Below, one piece after another: positions 1 through 12,870 of a stretch of 64,000 nt of DNA. This DNA comes from Heterobilharzia americana. Its lineage: Eukaryota; Platyhelminthes; Trematoda; Strigeidida; Schistosomatidae. The DNA lies in the NCBI GenBank assembly GCA_944470555.2, contig OX104132.1:17989755-18053754 (forward strand), given 5' to 3'. A program made the translations under genes and the position numbers. The number at the start of each line of letters is the position of its first letter. Positions within the stretch are counted from its first letter, which is position 1. The notes beneath the pieces were generated by a model, which was given only the letters and a program-made list of their open reading frames with translations, searched no databases and had not been told where the DNA came from.

Positions 1-161
1 TAAAATGATAGAGAAAGATTTTTTCTCATCTATAGTGGTTATAAGAAAAGAAGAGTATTTTTATAAACAGCTGTTATATGTCACCACTTTGCTTAAACAA
101 CAAAATAGTCGATGAAAAGTAACCAGTGATATTTTGAAGTTGATAGGGATTTTAATGTTGA

Positions 162-574
162 GATAGTATCACTGACTGACACCAGTTGATGAACCATTAA
201 AGATCCGGACAGCTGTTTTGTCCACAAAATACATTACTATGTAGTGCTGGTTAGTGCCATGTTTCCAGATGGATATTCCAAAGTTCTAATGAGAAGCTAT
301 GACCAGTTGGGAGTGAAGTGGATGCCAACTGAAGATCCTGTATGATAGTCATACTATATCGAGAACTAACAGAAGTAAAAAAAACCGTGGAGCATTGAAA
401 GCCGACCTAGGAGCTGCATAGCTGCTGAGTTCACTTCAAGAGTTGGAGGTTCAGAGATGGATCCCTAATAGGATCGTAGGTGCAAACTATCCGATACTAG
501 TTAGAAACAGCTGTTCAGTCCTTCAGTGTTTTCAGTCGTTGTCTAATTAATGTTAGTCCGTGATGAATACTACC
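162..574 (+). mobile_element. Family B tRNA-like/hammerhead SINE-like element, decayed
   Basis: Dispersed non-coding element recognised by comparison with other copies in this window (14308-14738, 26331-26862, 34130-34500). The left end has the ACTGAC..CCAGTTG..GAACCATT..ACAGCTG inverted-repeat arm. The middle holds the family's internal block (the AGAAGCTATGACC and GATGCCAACTGAAGA region, about 285-345). The right end has ACAGCTGTTCAG, then the closing arm ending near GATGAATACTACC. The tRNA-like block and ribozyme core are badly eroded, so this copy cannot be catalytic. No protein is encoded. Confidence 0.7.
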
Positions 575-1385
575 TCAATGTCTAATTTGAAATACTGATT
601 GAATTATGTTAAAAAAGTTTGCGATTTAACGACTAATCCATCACAGAGTACTTGAACTGATATTAATTAGCTTCATGTGATCAGTTAATCAACGAACCAA
701 CTTACTTTTTGGTTATTAATTTCTTAAACTAGCCAGTTGTTCCTTTTGAGGTAACCACATTGGTTAACAGGTATTTTTGTATCTGTAATCAGGTGCCATT
801 TATCTCAGTATTCAAGACACACCTTTCTAAATGTCCCAACAAATGACATGTCTGGATCCACTGTTCCTCACCAATCGCCCAATGCTAAACAAATGCATGA
901 AATGGACTTGTCTGATTAAGTATTTTATAAGGCTAGTGATCAGAAATTATCTAATAATCTTGTTTAACATCTTCAACTTTCAGTTTAAATTCCAGTGAGA
1001 AGGAAATCTTCAAAAGATTTAATGATTCGATGAATTCTGCGAGAGAGAAAAACGATTGCCAATCATCATTGAAAAGCCTTTCGAAGGTACTAGCCTTAAT
1101 AAACAAACATGAGATTATGGATACTGGTTTCCTATCACTTCAAAAAATAGACGTTAAATGAAAGCCTGAAATTTTCAGTCCTACTATCTACACTTATTTC
1201 CCGTCTCATAATTTTCAGCATAACGATATTGTACTGCATTTAAATGCTTCCTAGTGAAAGAATGATAGTTGAACAGTTATCAGACTGAATGAACTCAGTT
1301 ATATTTGGGTGTTTAAGCTTATTCTTAAGACAGTCAGTCAAATACAAAACGAAGGACTGACATGGTTTGATATTATGGAATGTTA
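575..1385. other. No feature seen
   Basis: AT-rich sequence with no long frame and no repeat I could match elsewhere in the window. Confidence 0.5.
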
Positions 1386-1413
1386 CTCCATGATGAATAT
1401 CAACCTGAAATCA
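1386..1413 (+). repeat. Family B terminal fragment
   Basis: A short piece matching only the right terminus of the family B element (CCATGATGAATATCAACC and following bases). Probably the remnant of a heavily deleted copy. Confidence 0.4.
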
Positions 1414-3120
1414 ATAAATAAATTCCCATAAACCTCAAAATCGAAGGTAATTTAATGCCTCTAACGGTATGGCCAATATATAAGTAACTATTTAACCTTA
1501 CTTGTATATTGTCATTTTTTTGAAATTCTTAAGATAGAATCGATGAAGGTTTTATAAAAAGGAATGTTAATGTATAGGAAAATATTTATTAGGAATTTCC
1601 GGCTTTAATTATAACTCTTTGGGTAATTTGACTGAGGAAATATTTTGACTGTTTCTCATGGTATTTCAAATTCAGCATCTAGGATCCCAAAAAGGCGACT
1701 AAATTATTGGTGGATCTATATGACAGGTCAATATGTAATTATTCCATTGTTTAGCACGCACAAATAAAAGGTTTCTGAGACAATAAGCAATAATTAAGAA
1801 AAGTATTTCGCATCAAAGTATTTTCATCATGGAGTGAAATTAGTTGAACAGCCATAGGAAACTTGTGAGCATTGGATAACTGTCTGTCTTATTCTAGCTT
1901 ATAAATCCTTAGCAGTGCTTCTCAGCGGCCACATGGGAGGTCAAATCCAAGACTATTAGGTTTCATTGAGAGCACGTTACCATCAAGTGATGGGATCAGG
2001 ATTCAACCATCCACATCTTCCTAATTCCACCAATTTGTGATATAATACGAGGAACATTCAATTCTACAAGCGAGTATTCATTTTAACACCCAACTTATTT
2101 GACCTGTCCGACAACAACTTTCATCTGAAACTTTGAACGTTTATCTTGAAGCACATCACTATCAAACAGTGAATCGTTATTGATACTGCAGCGCTGTAGG
2201 CAATAATTGTTTTCAGATGTATTTCATTCATAGATGAACATTAGTGAGAGAACCAATGAGAAACTGGGAGCACAAGAAAGCCTTCCCTCCCAAAGTACTC
2301 TACAGTGTTTAGAGTTTATCAATGGCTCACTGACTGATGTTCATTCATTATGGAAACATCCTCAAAACTTATCTATTCAAAAAAAATTTCATAAATCAAA
2401 TAACATTTTGATGCATCCAATTGAATATCCAATTTGGGCTTATTTCCTTTGGATACATCAAAGATAAAAATACCTTGACCGCTGTGTTAACTGAAATCTA
2501 GCTTCTAGCTGAGGAACATGAACCTCAATGTCTTTCAAAAAACGTATTGTTCATAGTTGATAGGTTTTTGCAGAAAAAATCAGTATTAGTTCACATTTAT
2601 TTCACTAGACTGGTATATTCGGGTCAACTTTAGATAAGGGGTCACAGTACACAGGTGAGAACTTAGTAAAAGAACATTATTTCTGAAAGCATACTGAGGA
2701 TATGAAGAAAGAAATATTAGTATTTACAAACGATATAGGATAGACAGAACTTTTTTTGATTTAAATAAGCTTATTTTCTTTGGCGGAAGTTATTCGTTAT
2801 TAGCATAACGGAATATATAGATAATAAAATTATTTCCTGTCGAGACAAAAATTATTCACGCAGACATGGAAACATATGTTGTCTATTGCTGAGATTCTTT
2901 CAACTTAAAGTTTTCTTCAAGCGAAGTGAACTTATTTGATTTTGACGTTAGATTAAAAATTGACAGAATGTGCTTTCTGCCTCTATTAAGTAACAGAAAG
3001 TAGACCATTTTTCGAGTTAGAGGTCTAAAGCTCATTAGTGAGTTGGTTCAAGATGAGAAGTCTACAAGTTTTAATTAAAGGTGATATTCGGTGGGGCAAA
3101 CCACGTTGGATATGAGGACG
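1414..3120. other. No supported gene
   Basis: AT-rich. One 77-codon frame at 2234-2467 (+) has no recognisable domain, signal or conserved motif and is probably chance. Confidence 0.5.
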
Positions 3121-3393
3121 GATACCCAGCGATGGCACAAAATGAAGGTCAGTCTATATCAGGAACTGAAAGAAGTAGGAAAATGTAGATCTTTGAATTC
3201 CGATCCAGCGGGTAGATGGTAGCGTACTAACCGCTTGACTTGAAAATACTGATTTCGATCCACAGCAGATTCATGGATGTGCACTGCTGAGACATTCCAT
3301 GCCACTAGGACATAACAGCTGTCCAGTGCTTCCTGGTCTTCAGTGGTTCTTCAACTGATGTCAGTTAAAAATAAATACCAACTTGAAGGGTAT
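3121..3393 (+). mobile_element. Family B SINE-like copy with degenerate hammerhead
   Basis: Contains the internal block (about 3150-3180), a tRNA-like stretch, then a ribozyme module at about 3277-3325. Stem I is perfect here (GCACTG pairs with CAGTGC), the 5' core begins CTGAG, and stem III is ACAG/CTGT. The rest of the core is damaged: the GAGGA part is altered and GAAA has become ATAA. The right terminus ends near CAACTTGA. It shows that stem I of the family B ribozyme is conserved even in a broken copy. Confidence 0.65.
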
Positions 3394-4949
3394 CACTTTC
3401 ATTTTGTAGCTGAGATTACTTCAAAAGGATTTAAACTCGTGAGTTTTAGGTAGAATGTAGGGAAACTGGTATATGTGTGCCTGAGTCATAACTTTAATCA
3501 TGTTTATTATGCAGTTTATACTATCAGCCTGATAAGATAGACGTAAAAGCCTCTCACCCGCCAATTATCTCCCTTTCTAAAAGATATAGTAAGACTATAT
3601 CTCTGTTAACTGAAACGTATACGTACTGGTAAAATGAAGGTTTGAGGAAGTAGAGATTTTCGTTATTAACTTTTGCTTTGAAGTACAGTTCTATGCATTC
3701 AAGAGTATCGAGACATCAAGCGATAATATGGACTTGACAGAGTTTTAGAATTAAAGCTGCCCTAATTCTATTTTCGCTTAATTGAGATGTACAAGTGTGT
3801 ACAGAAAAATTTTGTTCACAAGGTAAGCAATTGTACCAATGAACAAAATTTGAAATTCATAGTTACCTAGAATATGAATGATGCAGTTCAAGTGTTTTCT
3901 GGGCTAATTTTGATACTTTATTTCTTCTTGCAGCAGTTATTTCGCCTTCTAAACATCTCACTTATTCTTTCTACTATCACTGTTACAACATTTTCGTGTA
4001 CCGGTAAAAATAACAATTTCCATGTCTTGTTTCAGCATCTATGTTGTATTAAAGCTCTGACAGTTAAGTCAAAAGCACTCTGAATTATACTTATGAAAGT
4101 CTGAAATATTTCCTGTGACTTATCTAATATATGGCCCCTCATGTCTTTGAAGATGTTTTAAACGTTGAAATAATTCCGAATTATCAGCATTTCTTATGTA
4201 CTGAAATGTAGTCTTCAACCCAGAGCACTTATTTGTCACTGAAAGACGTCAATGATGTGCTGAAGGTTAATTCAACGTGTGTTTTGTTAAACATTTGTCC
4301 ATTTTATCCTCAGTTTTTCCTTTTCTTGTTTAGTTTTGACCAATCTCTCAATATTTATATTCTTCATTCTCTTTCCTCTGCTGACTTTTCTTTGACTAAT
4401 TAAGTAATTAACCTAACTAGCAGTAGGAAGTTCTTGTTAATTCGATGATACACACCTCAGATCATCATTTAGAACATTTTTTGTCTTTCACTGATTCAAA
4501 TTTCTAAACTTCCGACGACTAGAATGTTGTTAAGAACTTTGCACCAAAATATACCACCTTCTCTTAAACCTTAATTCTGAACGTTATATTTTAGCTTTTA
4601 CACAGTTCACGTATGAGGTTTGCATAAAATATTTTCTATACATTTAGTAATCCTACTGACTCTAATATTGCAAAATTTGTTCTTTGTAGCAAATGCTATC
4701 GACTATTTCTTTTTTATTTGATAAATAAGATAAAAGACGGCATCATTATACCCTTTGATTTGTTAAGTGGTTGGATGTAATCGGAAGGAAGCTTTCAACC
4801 TAGATTTTTTGGTTGTTAGCACTCACCAGTAAGGCACATACGCAAATTATCCAACGATCGATTTCTGTACCTAATTCAGTCTCATTAGAGGTCATTTGTG
4901 ACCAGAAATTCTCAGTGGTACCCTCTATGATTGCAGCATTAGCTGACAT
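3394..4949. other. No supported gene
   Basis: AT-rich. A 69-codon frame at 3874-4083 (+) is hydrophobic and compositionally biased, and I treat it as chance. Confidence 0.5.
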
Positions 4950-5100
4950 GGGTGCTAATATCTTGGGAAGCATAAGTTCCCTTCAGTTTGCAGATACATC
5001 GAGTTGATGAGTATTAGGAGCCAGAAAACCTACTTCATGCAGGGTTTCCTACCAGTTACCTTCAACCATCTAGCATCACTCGAGGTGATTCCACTCGCAC
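4950..5100 (+). repeat. Family C SINE-like fragment
   Basis: Matches the 3' half of the repeat at 32640-32995. It shares GATACA, then a TGATGAG..GAAAAC stretch, then CAGGGTTTCCTACC and TTCAACCATCTAGCATC. The TGATGA and GAAAAC blocks sit where a hammerhead core would be, but the first core base (C to T) and the stems do not support an active ribozyme. The 5' tRNA-like half is not recognisable. Confidence 0.45.
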
Positions 5101-5679
5101 AGCTGAAAAACAACCCTTTGATTTTAGTCTTTATTGTTAATCTTCGTAGCTTTTTCCTGTGTTCGCTGATGTGGAGAACCACTCTGAGTGCTACACAGAT
5201 GTACACAACATTCGATTACATATTTCTGTCTAAGAGAGTAAACTGAAGTGACCTGTGGATGTATATAATTGGTAAAAATAAAAGATGTCCTATTTTACGA
5301 GGTAATGGTTGTGTTTATAAGTATTTAAGTTGGGAACTGGGCATGGATTTGAAGAGATGTGAAAAAAGTTGGAGTTTATTTTACATGGATTGGTTACTTC
5401 ACCTTGAGAAATTATAGATCACGTAGTTTTTTACTTTATCTACTCAAAAGTAAAAAGCTTGGTATGAAACTATTAAAACGTGATTGACCCTACGAACTTT
5501 CGTTTGTGGATGACTGATTGAAAGGATAACGTTCCTTACTGTATTACATATGAGCTTCAGAAGTCCTAGCATACGAAAGAACTCGAATAATATTCATTCT
5601 ATTTAGGAATTATGCTTCGAGAGGTTGCTGGACTTTTAAATATTTTATTTTCCTCCCACTTTCCATAGCGGTACTGAGT

Positions 5680-5830
5680 GACGAGGTTTGGATCTATCGG
5701 GAAACATAAGTTTCTTTGTCGTTGCTAATACGCCTTGAAGAGAAGTGCCAATATGCCTAAAGCACACATGCAGGGCTTTAAGTCTACTACCTTGAAGCAT
5801 CTAGTATCTCCTCACTAATATAGGTGTAAA
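5680..5830 (+). repeat. Family C SINE-like fragment, very decayed
   Basis: Shares CATGCAGGG and the following ACTACCTT..ATCTAGTATC stretch with the copy at 4950-5100. It is recognised only by that pairwise similarity. Confidence 0.35.
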
Positions 5831-6430
5831 ACTTGGGGACTGTGGTAAAATTTGATTTACATTAGATATGGCTATGTGATTTATAACACACAGTAAATCG
5901 AATAAACAAATCTAATATGGTATTTCTTTACTACTTTTCGTAACTTACGGTACTAGTCATCAACTGCACTCTGAACTTACTATGACTTGGCAACTGATGC
6001 TTAGACATTAGATGGTTATTTTGATTATATTTGAGATTACACTCTGCGTCAAACATCACGTTAAGTGCATTACATTGTCCTTTAATTTGGTTTGGCGATC
6101 AGTTTACGTGCCTCACTGATAATGTACCACCAACTTGTACCAGTTTACTAACACACTGATTAATGTGTGAGCATCACTTAAATATTGCAAACTTTTAAAA
6201 GACCAGTAGTAACTTCGATAACTTGGAGAAAATGCTTCTTTATTCACTACTGATTGACACGTAATTTTGATCTCATGAAGGACACCCGTAAGGTTGAACA
6301 TACAGTTATGCGGCTTTGATAATAACCACTAAGTACAGAAACAGCACATGAAAAGGCATCATTATTCTAAAAAGGGAAATAGGTTAACACATCAATAATG
6401 TGAAATTACTAGCAGTTATTTTCAACACCT
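5831..6430. other. No feature seen
   Basis: AT-rich. A 62-codon frame on the minus strand (6113-6301) has no recognisable motif. Confidence 0.5.
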
Positions 6431-7189
6431 GTTCTATTATTATTATTATTAGTCCCTTGGGTTCCTAGTGGAACATAGGGCTTCAGTAGCACGCCTCCAG
6501 TGACCTCTGTTCTCTGAGATCTTTTGAACCTGGTCCCACGACAGCCCACAAGCTCTCATTTCCTCCTCACACGATCTCCTCCATGTCACCCTTGGACGTC
6601 CAACTCGTCGCTTCCCATGGGGATTCCACTCGAGCAACTGGCCTGACGCGTGATGTCCTCAGTCCGCCTTCTCAGTGCATGGCCAATCCATCTCCACTTC
6701 TTCCTGCATATTTGTTGCGTGATAGGTTCTTGGTTGGTTCGTTCCCAGGGTTCCTTGTTGCTTATTCTTTCTGGCCATCTGATCTTGAGTAGCGAGCGAG
6801 CGTAAGCATTTGTTGATGAATGTCTGTAGTTTATTGGAAATGCCTTTCGTGACGCGCCAAGTCTCTGGACCATACAGAAGCACTGACTCGACTTGACGTT
6901 GGTGTTGAAAATCCGTATCTTGTTCCGCAAGCTGAGTGGAGTGCAGAAGATCTCCAAACTGGTTTCAGGCTAATGAATGCCTACCTGTCTTGCTGTCCTT
7001 CCGATTCTGACTTTGACGTCCTCGTCTGTCCCGCCTGTAGTTGAAACAGTGCTTCCTAGATAAGTGAAGGAGGTTACTTCCTTTAAGTTTCTCCCGTTGA
7101 CGGTGATTGGAGTTTGTTGTTGTTGTTGATGGTGGTGATGCGGTATCTTCATCACTTCTGTCTTCTCTATATTCACCTGAAGTTCTATT
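6431..7189 (-). mobile_element. 5'-truncated RTE-clade retrotransposon (SR2/SR3-like)
   Basis: Only the 3' end of the element is present. Read on the minus strand it encodes the region after the reverse transcriptase: a His/Gln run (HHHHQQQQQ), SFTYLGSTVSTTGG, then the frame-broken C-terminal domain with RRVGRPRVTWRRSC and WRRATEALCS. The 3' tail is a short (TAA)n tract, as expected for RTE elements. The 8-bp direct repeat GTTCTATT at 6431-6438 and 7182-7189 is a good candidate target-site duplication, putting the insert at 6439-7181. The frame is broken by stops and shifts, so the copy is dead. Confidence 0.88.
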
Positions 7190-8384
7190 GACACTGAATT
7201 TATTTCATTCATCTGATTTGTCATTTGAATTTGCTTGAACAAATTAGTTAAGTGATTGGTTATATCTTCTTGCTGAATAGCTTGAGATACTCATATTTCT
7301 TTCGTTTATGATTTTAGTCAGTAAAAGCTGTTAGGATTATTTTGCAAAAATCATCTTAGAATAATGAAATATACCCACTGTATTTTTGAGACTGCAAAAA
7401 GTTTGAGCAGGCACTTACTTTCAGCTGATGTCATTAGACCCAACCTTTAAATGTCATAATTTTTTACTCCGAAGAAATGTGCGTACATCAGTTGCCTAAA
7501 AGTTGTTGAATGACGATTATTTTAGAGTTAACTAATTATTTTCGAATCAGAAATTATATGATATATTGTGTTGAATGAGTTCTTGAAGTTCAATGTTTGG
7601 TTCATTGAATCGAGAATACATGTTAAGCCAATTGCGTAACCTGACAAGGACTCGCTGAAAAGAATCTCCTTCGTTTAGTTTTTTTTTCACAAAAGGTTAA
7701 ACTGTTACTGAACAAAGAGATTAGTAGAAAATCAGCAGTTAAGTTCGACACAAAGTGTCTTCAGGCGATTAAGAAGTCATCGATGATAATTCATAAACAT
7801 TAAATGGATAAAATTATTGAAAATACTCAACATGTTTATAGTAAACACCGACTGAAAAACTAATATGTTAATAAAACACAATTCAGCTGATCAAGTAGGT
7901 TACTTAGAGATTGAGTTACATGATATTCAGGTTCCTTAAAGTGCAACTAAAGAACGATAGAATGTGCAATTTTCTTCGATATAGACAATTATAGTTCAGA
8001 TATTTTGACATCAACAGATTCAGAGGTCTATGAATTACTACGGATCCTGACAGATGTTTAGGTATCTCGTGTATCACTGGGGTGATGCAGATTTTGTCCA
8101 CGACATAACTGGAACTAGTAATCGTTTCTCGCTTTCCTTTTGTCTGTCATACAGGTTAATGCTCTTTAACACTTTACGACAGATACTTTATAATACATTC
8201 GGAACAGCATCCTCTAAAAAGTAGTCAAATTCATATTCTTTCAACGTTTTTGTGTTCCCACTTAAAAGATTTGTGTTTCACTTCGTGACATGTTGAGAAA
8301 TCTTTAAAAGTAGTTACTCCTTGCACACAATGGCTTGCAGTTTCGTTAGTATGAGCGTAAAACACGGTCAATGTAGCAGAGTGT
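7190..8384. other. No feature seen
   Basis: AT-rich sequence without long frames or recognised repeats. Confidence 0.5.
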
Positions 8385-9030
8385 AATTCCATATTAGACT
8401 TGTTTATTTGATTTATAACACATAGGGATATAGTATTATTAACTTGATGATCATGTTTCGAGCATAAATTATCACTGCTTATAATCATATCAATGTAATC
8501 ACAATCCTTTCGACATTTGATTTCTACAGCCGTATCACCTGATATTCTTTGTTTCGATTGGTAGTAAAATTTTCCATATCTCTGGTATAGGTGTTGCGTC
8601 ATTCTGCTATATGTGTTGGGTGTGGGTAGATTCGATGAATAAAGATTCAGTAATCAATCTCTCTCTCCACCTAGCTATATTAGACTGAAGTATAGTGGTT
8701 CCATGCCACTCTATTGTGTGGTCGTGTGGTAATGCATGCATTACAATAACCAATTTGTTTTCTGTATTATTGCTATTATTCAGGTCTGTCATTCTATGTT
8801 ATTCTGAATGACTCTAACCAGCCAGGGTAGTTGTGATCTATAAACTTGACCTCACAGTCATTAAATGGAATTCGGTAGATTAACTTATTTTGCTTAATTG
8901 GTTCTATTGTATCCTTAAGCCAGCCGACAAAGCTTATCTGTGAGCGAATTTGTAGGTTTAAATGCCACCCTAATTCCAGCCTTGTTGAGGATTCTGATGT
9001 ACTTTCCTTATAAGGTAACAAAACGCCCAT
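8385..9030 (-). mobile_element. Penelope-like element 1, 3' fragment with GIY-YIG endonuclease
   Basis: The minus strand encodes the linker and endonuclease end of a PLE: GVLLPYKEST.., LIYRIPFNDCEVKFI (start of the GIY-YIG fold) and, after a break, HDHTIEW..RWRERLITESLFIES, the typical PLE C-terminus. Below the stop, 8390-8600 matches the 3' untranslated region of the copy at 51350-53610 (shared ATGCTCGAAACAT and ATAAATCAAATAAAC). The reverse transcriptase is absent, so this is a 5'-truncated dead copy. Confidence 0.85.
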
Positions 9031-9627
9031 TGTATTACTGTATCACTGTGTCTTATGAAACAAATAAACAAATCTACTATGGCTTGCAGTCTATTGAGAA
9101 CAACACGTATTAGGTCATGTTATCGCGATAAGTGAAAGTTAACCGTCTTTTTCATAAGAATATTTACATTTATCCTAGTCTATGTCTTGGTTTATGTAAT
9201 TGTACAAGATTGCCGTTTATGAATTATAAGCTTGTTAGTAGGCTATTTTGTTCATTCTTCAGTCCCAGTTGATTTAACTTTATAACTTTTATATACTTTG
9301 ACTCACAAAATTAAATTAAATCATATTTTTTTTTACCACTTTTAATAGTTTTATATGTCCCCTTAGGATTTTGGGAAAAAAATATTTTTACATCAGTCTA
9401 CATTAGTCTGAGTTTCAAATTTAGGCGTAAAACTGCTAATATTTTGAGTTCTGATTTTTTTCACACTTCTTAATGTCATTGGTTCACCTCTGGTATCCAT
9501 TGTTGTATAGATAGATGTGATCACGATATCTCATGTTTTATTTGATAAAAATATCTTGTATCGATATGGTTTAGGAAAATGACCAGTGGACGTTGTATTT
9601 AACAAAACCTTATGCATAGCTATTTAG
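9031..9627. other. No feature seen
   Basis: AT-rich, with T-rich runs near 9325-9340. No frame or repeat recognised. Confidence 0.5.
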
Positions 9628-9902
9628 GAGCTTAAGCGTTTGTTTCCAGCATCACTTGAGTCAAGCAACTCTATTTCTTTTTAAAGATAGTTTGAAATGT
9701 GTTCTGTGACTTATTTTCAGCGATTAATGAGTTCTCCTTTAGCATATGTGAACACACGTACATTCAATTTGTTGAACACAGCGAGGTGTGATCTCATCTT
9801 TCAGCTGTTCTAAGGGCCATAGAACATATTTCAAAGTGCATTCAGAAATAAATACAGTCAGTCACCTTACTCAAATGATGCTGGAAACAAACGTTCCAGC
9901 TC
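9628..9902. repeat. Foldback repeat enclosing a PLE endonuclease remnant
   Basis: The 25-bp stretch at 9637-9661 is the reverse complement of 9869-9893 with one mismatch. Weaker inverted similarity continues inwards for tens of bases (TTTGAAATGTGTTCTGTG against TTTGAAATATGTTCTATG). Between the arms the minus strand reads like the start of a PLE-3 GIY-YIG domain (RCVQQIECTC), similar to the one in 11170-12870. It may be a foldback transposon that captured PLE sequence, or an inverted duplication formed at a PLE insertion. Confidence 0.6.
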
Positions 9903-11169
9903 TCTACTAACTAAACATATTATTGAAACGGAACCATCTTTATGTACTGAAAAACCTTATGTCATGACATTAAGCCTCCCTTGATAAATAGTTCTGTCTT
10001 CTAACTATGTAACCATTTTCTTCAAAATCTTCTGTTCCCTTCAAATTTTTGAGTGCTACTCTTTAAAGACTGTTTCCTTATAAGCAGCATTTCTATAAAA
10101 AATTGGTCACTAGTGTTTTATCACCGTAACTTTTATACACATTTGAAACTGTAAACATTGTAAAATGGTTTCCAGTTCTTTAATTTCAATTCTTAGAGAA
10201 AATGCATTGAGCATGTTATTGAGTTATTTATTCAGTATTTTCTTCTGGATATTAGTTTTTCAAAGGATGCATTAAAGATCAAAATTATTCATTCTTTTCT
10301 TAGGATTTTTAAAAGTTTTAGACATATACTTGTTTATTCAGAATGAACACTGCATCTTTTTCTATCTCAGGTGTGTTATAAATAATGCAAAATTCTGAAG
10401 GAAATAATTTTTGTTCTTGCTTATTTTACTTATGTCTCTGAAAATCCCAAACCATAAAGGTATGTAAACATAGAATGAGAGGCAAATGTTAGATATAATT
10501 AAAAGTTTGTACCTTATCACAACATTTCTGACGTGTTGGTTGTTTTATCTGAACATACCAAATAAAGTAATAGCACTTATCTTTATTACTGTTGAACTAT
10601 ATTTTCTTAACTTCAGAAATTGTCACTACAATAAGGTACATTGTAAATCTGTACGTTTCATCAATGAGGAAGAAATGAACGCCTTACTCATAGTAAGCAT
10701 CATCTAATAAATAGAGATGTGTGATTGAACATCCCTTATAGGAAGGATTTTTTAGTTAGAAAATGAAATAATCTATTATTTATAGTTACAAAAAATTCAG
10801 AGAGAAGTGAATTCCAAATCTCTTTTCAAAACTATGAAGCAGAGTCATTTTAGAGGATGCAGTACCGATAAAGTCCAGGTTGAATTGTTACTGTTAGCTA
10901 ATTGTTTTAGGATCTACGAATATGCAAATAATAAAGAACAGTTTTTCATATCACACCATGTTTTAAATAGTATAATTAAAAGATGAAGTTTTTCTGAACA
11001 ATGTGATGTATTTGAGTAATACTTCTCAAGTCATCTTATACTAAAGCAAAGTGTGGGAGGATAAATAGAATAGATGAGATGGTAGAGGGTTGAAATTAAG
11101 AAAGATGAGAATAAAAAGGAAGATTGATATAGTCGATTCAAATCTTGTCTGGGTAACAAATTTTATCAA
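9903..11169. other. No supported gene
   Basis: AT-rich. The 73-codon frame at 10486-10707 (+) is a hydrophobic low-complexity frame without motifs. Confidence 0.5.
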
Positions 11170-12870
11170 GGGTGGTATAGTGTTAAGAAAAATGACCTCT
11201 GTACCCATAAAGATAGTTTTAATTTGTGTACGGCTATCACTTCCAGCATACTTCTCTGTCTGTTTCTATGCAAAAAATTTTAAAGCTGTTTCAACATTAA
11301 TTTTGTGATCCATCTCTCTAATATGTTTCACTATAAAGGAAGAGGGTCGTCTCCCATCAGCGCTTATCAAAGTCATTTGAAGTCATTTAGGTATATATTC
11401 TTTCATCCTCAACTTCATGGCTCAAGTACTTCTCCCTATGTATTTGTGACAACGCACACATTGGTCAACACAGTGAGATGTGACGCAATCATTTGTGTAG
11501 TGTAGTGAAGTGAAGTGAAGCTTTTGTTTTGCTTTTTCTCAATTATAAATGTGTATGTGCATAATGCGTTTCCCAAATAGTCGATGTTAGCTTGTGTCTC
11601 AAAGTTATACTAATCAACTCCTTTCTGTATGTTACAGTGATTTGAACACTTTCCTTAGGAACTGTTTGTAGAGATGGGTTCGGTGCTACCTGACTTCTAC
11701 AACGTTTTATAAACTTCAATGGATATCCGTTTTCTATGTGTTTTGACCAGTAATTTGATATTTTCCTTCATCGTATCTTATGTACAGATACGATAGATTT
11801 TATTAAACTGTCATTTTCTAAGACCTCGCTGGTATTGGATCAGATAAAAGCTGTGGAAATTCACAAATTGTCCTGTTCTTTTAGGCTTTCTATAGACTGA
11901 CCATTTTGTTGAAACCATCTTCTCACAGACTCAAGTGTACATTTGATAACAGCAGACGATTAGTATTCTGTTTTCCACAAGCAATACTGAAGTGATTTTG
12001 TGCAGTATCAAGTCTTTTTAGCAGACGAATCATATTCTCATACTTCTTACAAATCACTATGAAATTATCGATATATCTGTTGTCAAGAGGAACTTTAGTG
12101 ATGAGATCACTGGCCAGGTTTTCAAGGTATATTATGTAAAGACTTTAGTTAAGAATGATCTTAAGGGACTTTAAATAATTAGACTGCCAACTTGTGGAAA
12201 GTGTTCACCTTGAAGTGTGAAATGAAATTCATCAGTACATAGCAATAATAGCTCCTTCAGAAAAAGCTAAGGCAATTGGAAATGAGGGGATGATAACTCT
12301 GGAGCATGCTAATAGTCTTGGATGACAACATAGTGGATAAAAGACTTATATCAAAAAAGTCCGAAGTCTTGCTTTTGATACTCATATTAGTAAAGGCAGT
12401 TAACAAGTTGAAAAGTATCTTTAAATGAAAACTTACAGAATTTGGTTAGAACTGGACTTAACATTTTCGTCAATTGTTTTATCAGCTTATATGTCGGGGA
12501 ACAACATGCAAATAATATAGAGAGGGAATAATGGTTTATTAATTTTATGAGTCTCTATAGCAATCGACATAATTTTGGAAATTTAGATCTCATAGGTTTC
12601 AATGAATTAAATTCCTCTTTGTTATCAGCATTCATATTCAAAAGTTTTACTAAATATAGCGGTTACTTTCGTTTTCAGTTTCCTAGTGTCTCTTGATGAG
12701 ATATCAGCTACTAATTTGTTTTCATTACTGAAGCTTAATAACATTTTCTTTTACATCACAACAAAGCCTAATCGCTTATCGGGTTACACAGTAATTCTAC
12801 CAGATCTATTACATACTTCTTTTAAAGATTTTAAGTGTTGTTTCTGAACTGTGGAATCGATAACTGACAT
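11170..12870 (-). mobile_element. Penelope-like element 3, decayed RT plus GIY-YIG
   Basis: No long frame survives, but the minus strand read in three frames gives an ordered PLE protein. A finger motif like CNRSGRITV.PDK and FVVM lies near 12750-12860. SPTYKLIKQLTKMLSPV is near 12460-12510, LKELLLLCTDEFHF near 12215-12260, and the catalytic strand RYIDNFIVICK near 12045-12085 (YVDD expected, so one Asp is now Asn). The linker NGYPLKFIKRC lies near 11700-11740, then GIY-YIG with KYIGRS near 11430-11450 and SSFIVKHIREMDHKI near 11300-11345. The end is AVHKLKLSLWVQRSFFLTL near 11175-11235. Many stops and frameshifts mark an old, dead copy. Family assignment rests on motif order, not on a search. 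Confidence 0.8.

Noticed and set aside
4813..5007. 64-codon plus-strand frame with non-random looking protein
   Set aside because: It overlaps a family C SINE-like fragment and is not conserved in the related copies.
8231..8602. 123-codon minus-strand frame after the PLE-1 C-terminus
   Set aside because: It lies in the element's 3' untranslated region, and the matching region in the copy at 51350-51520 is not open, so it is a chance frame.
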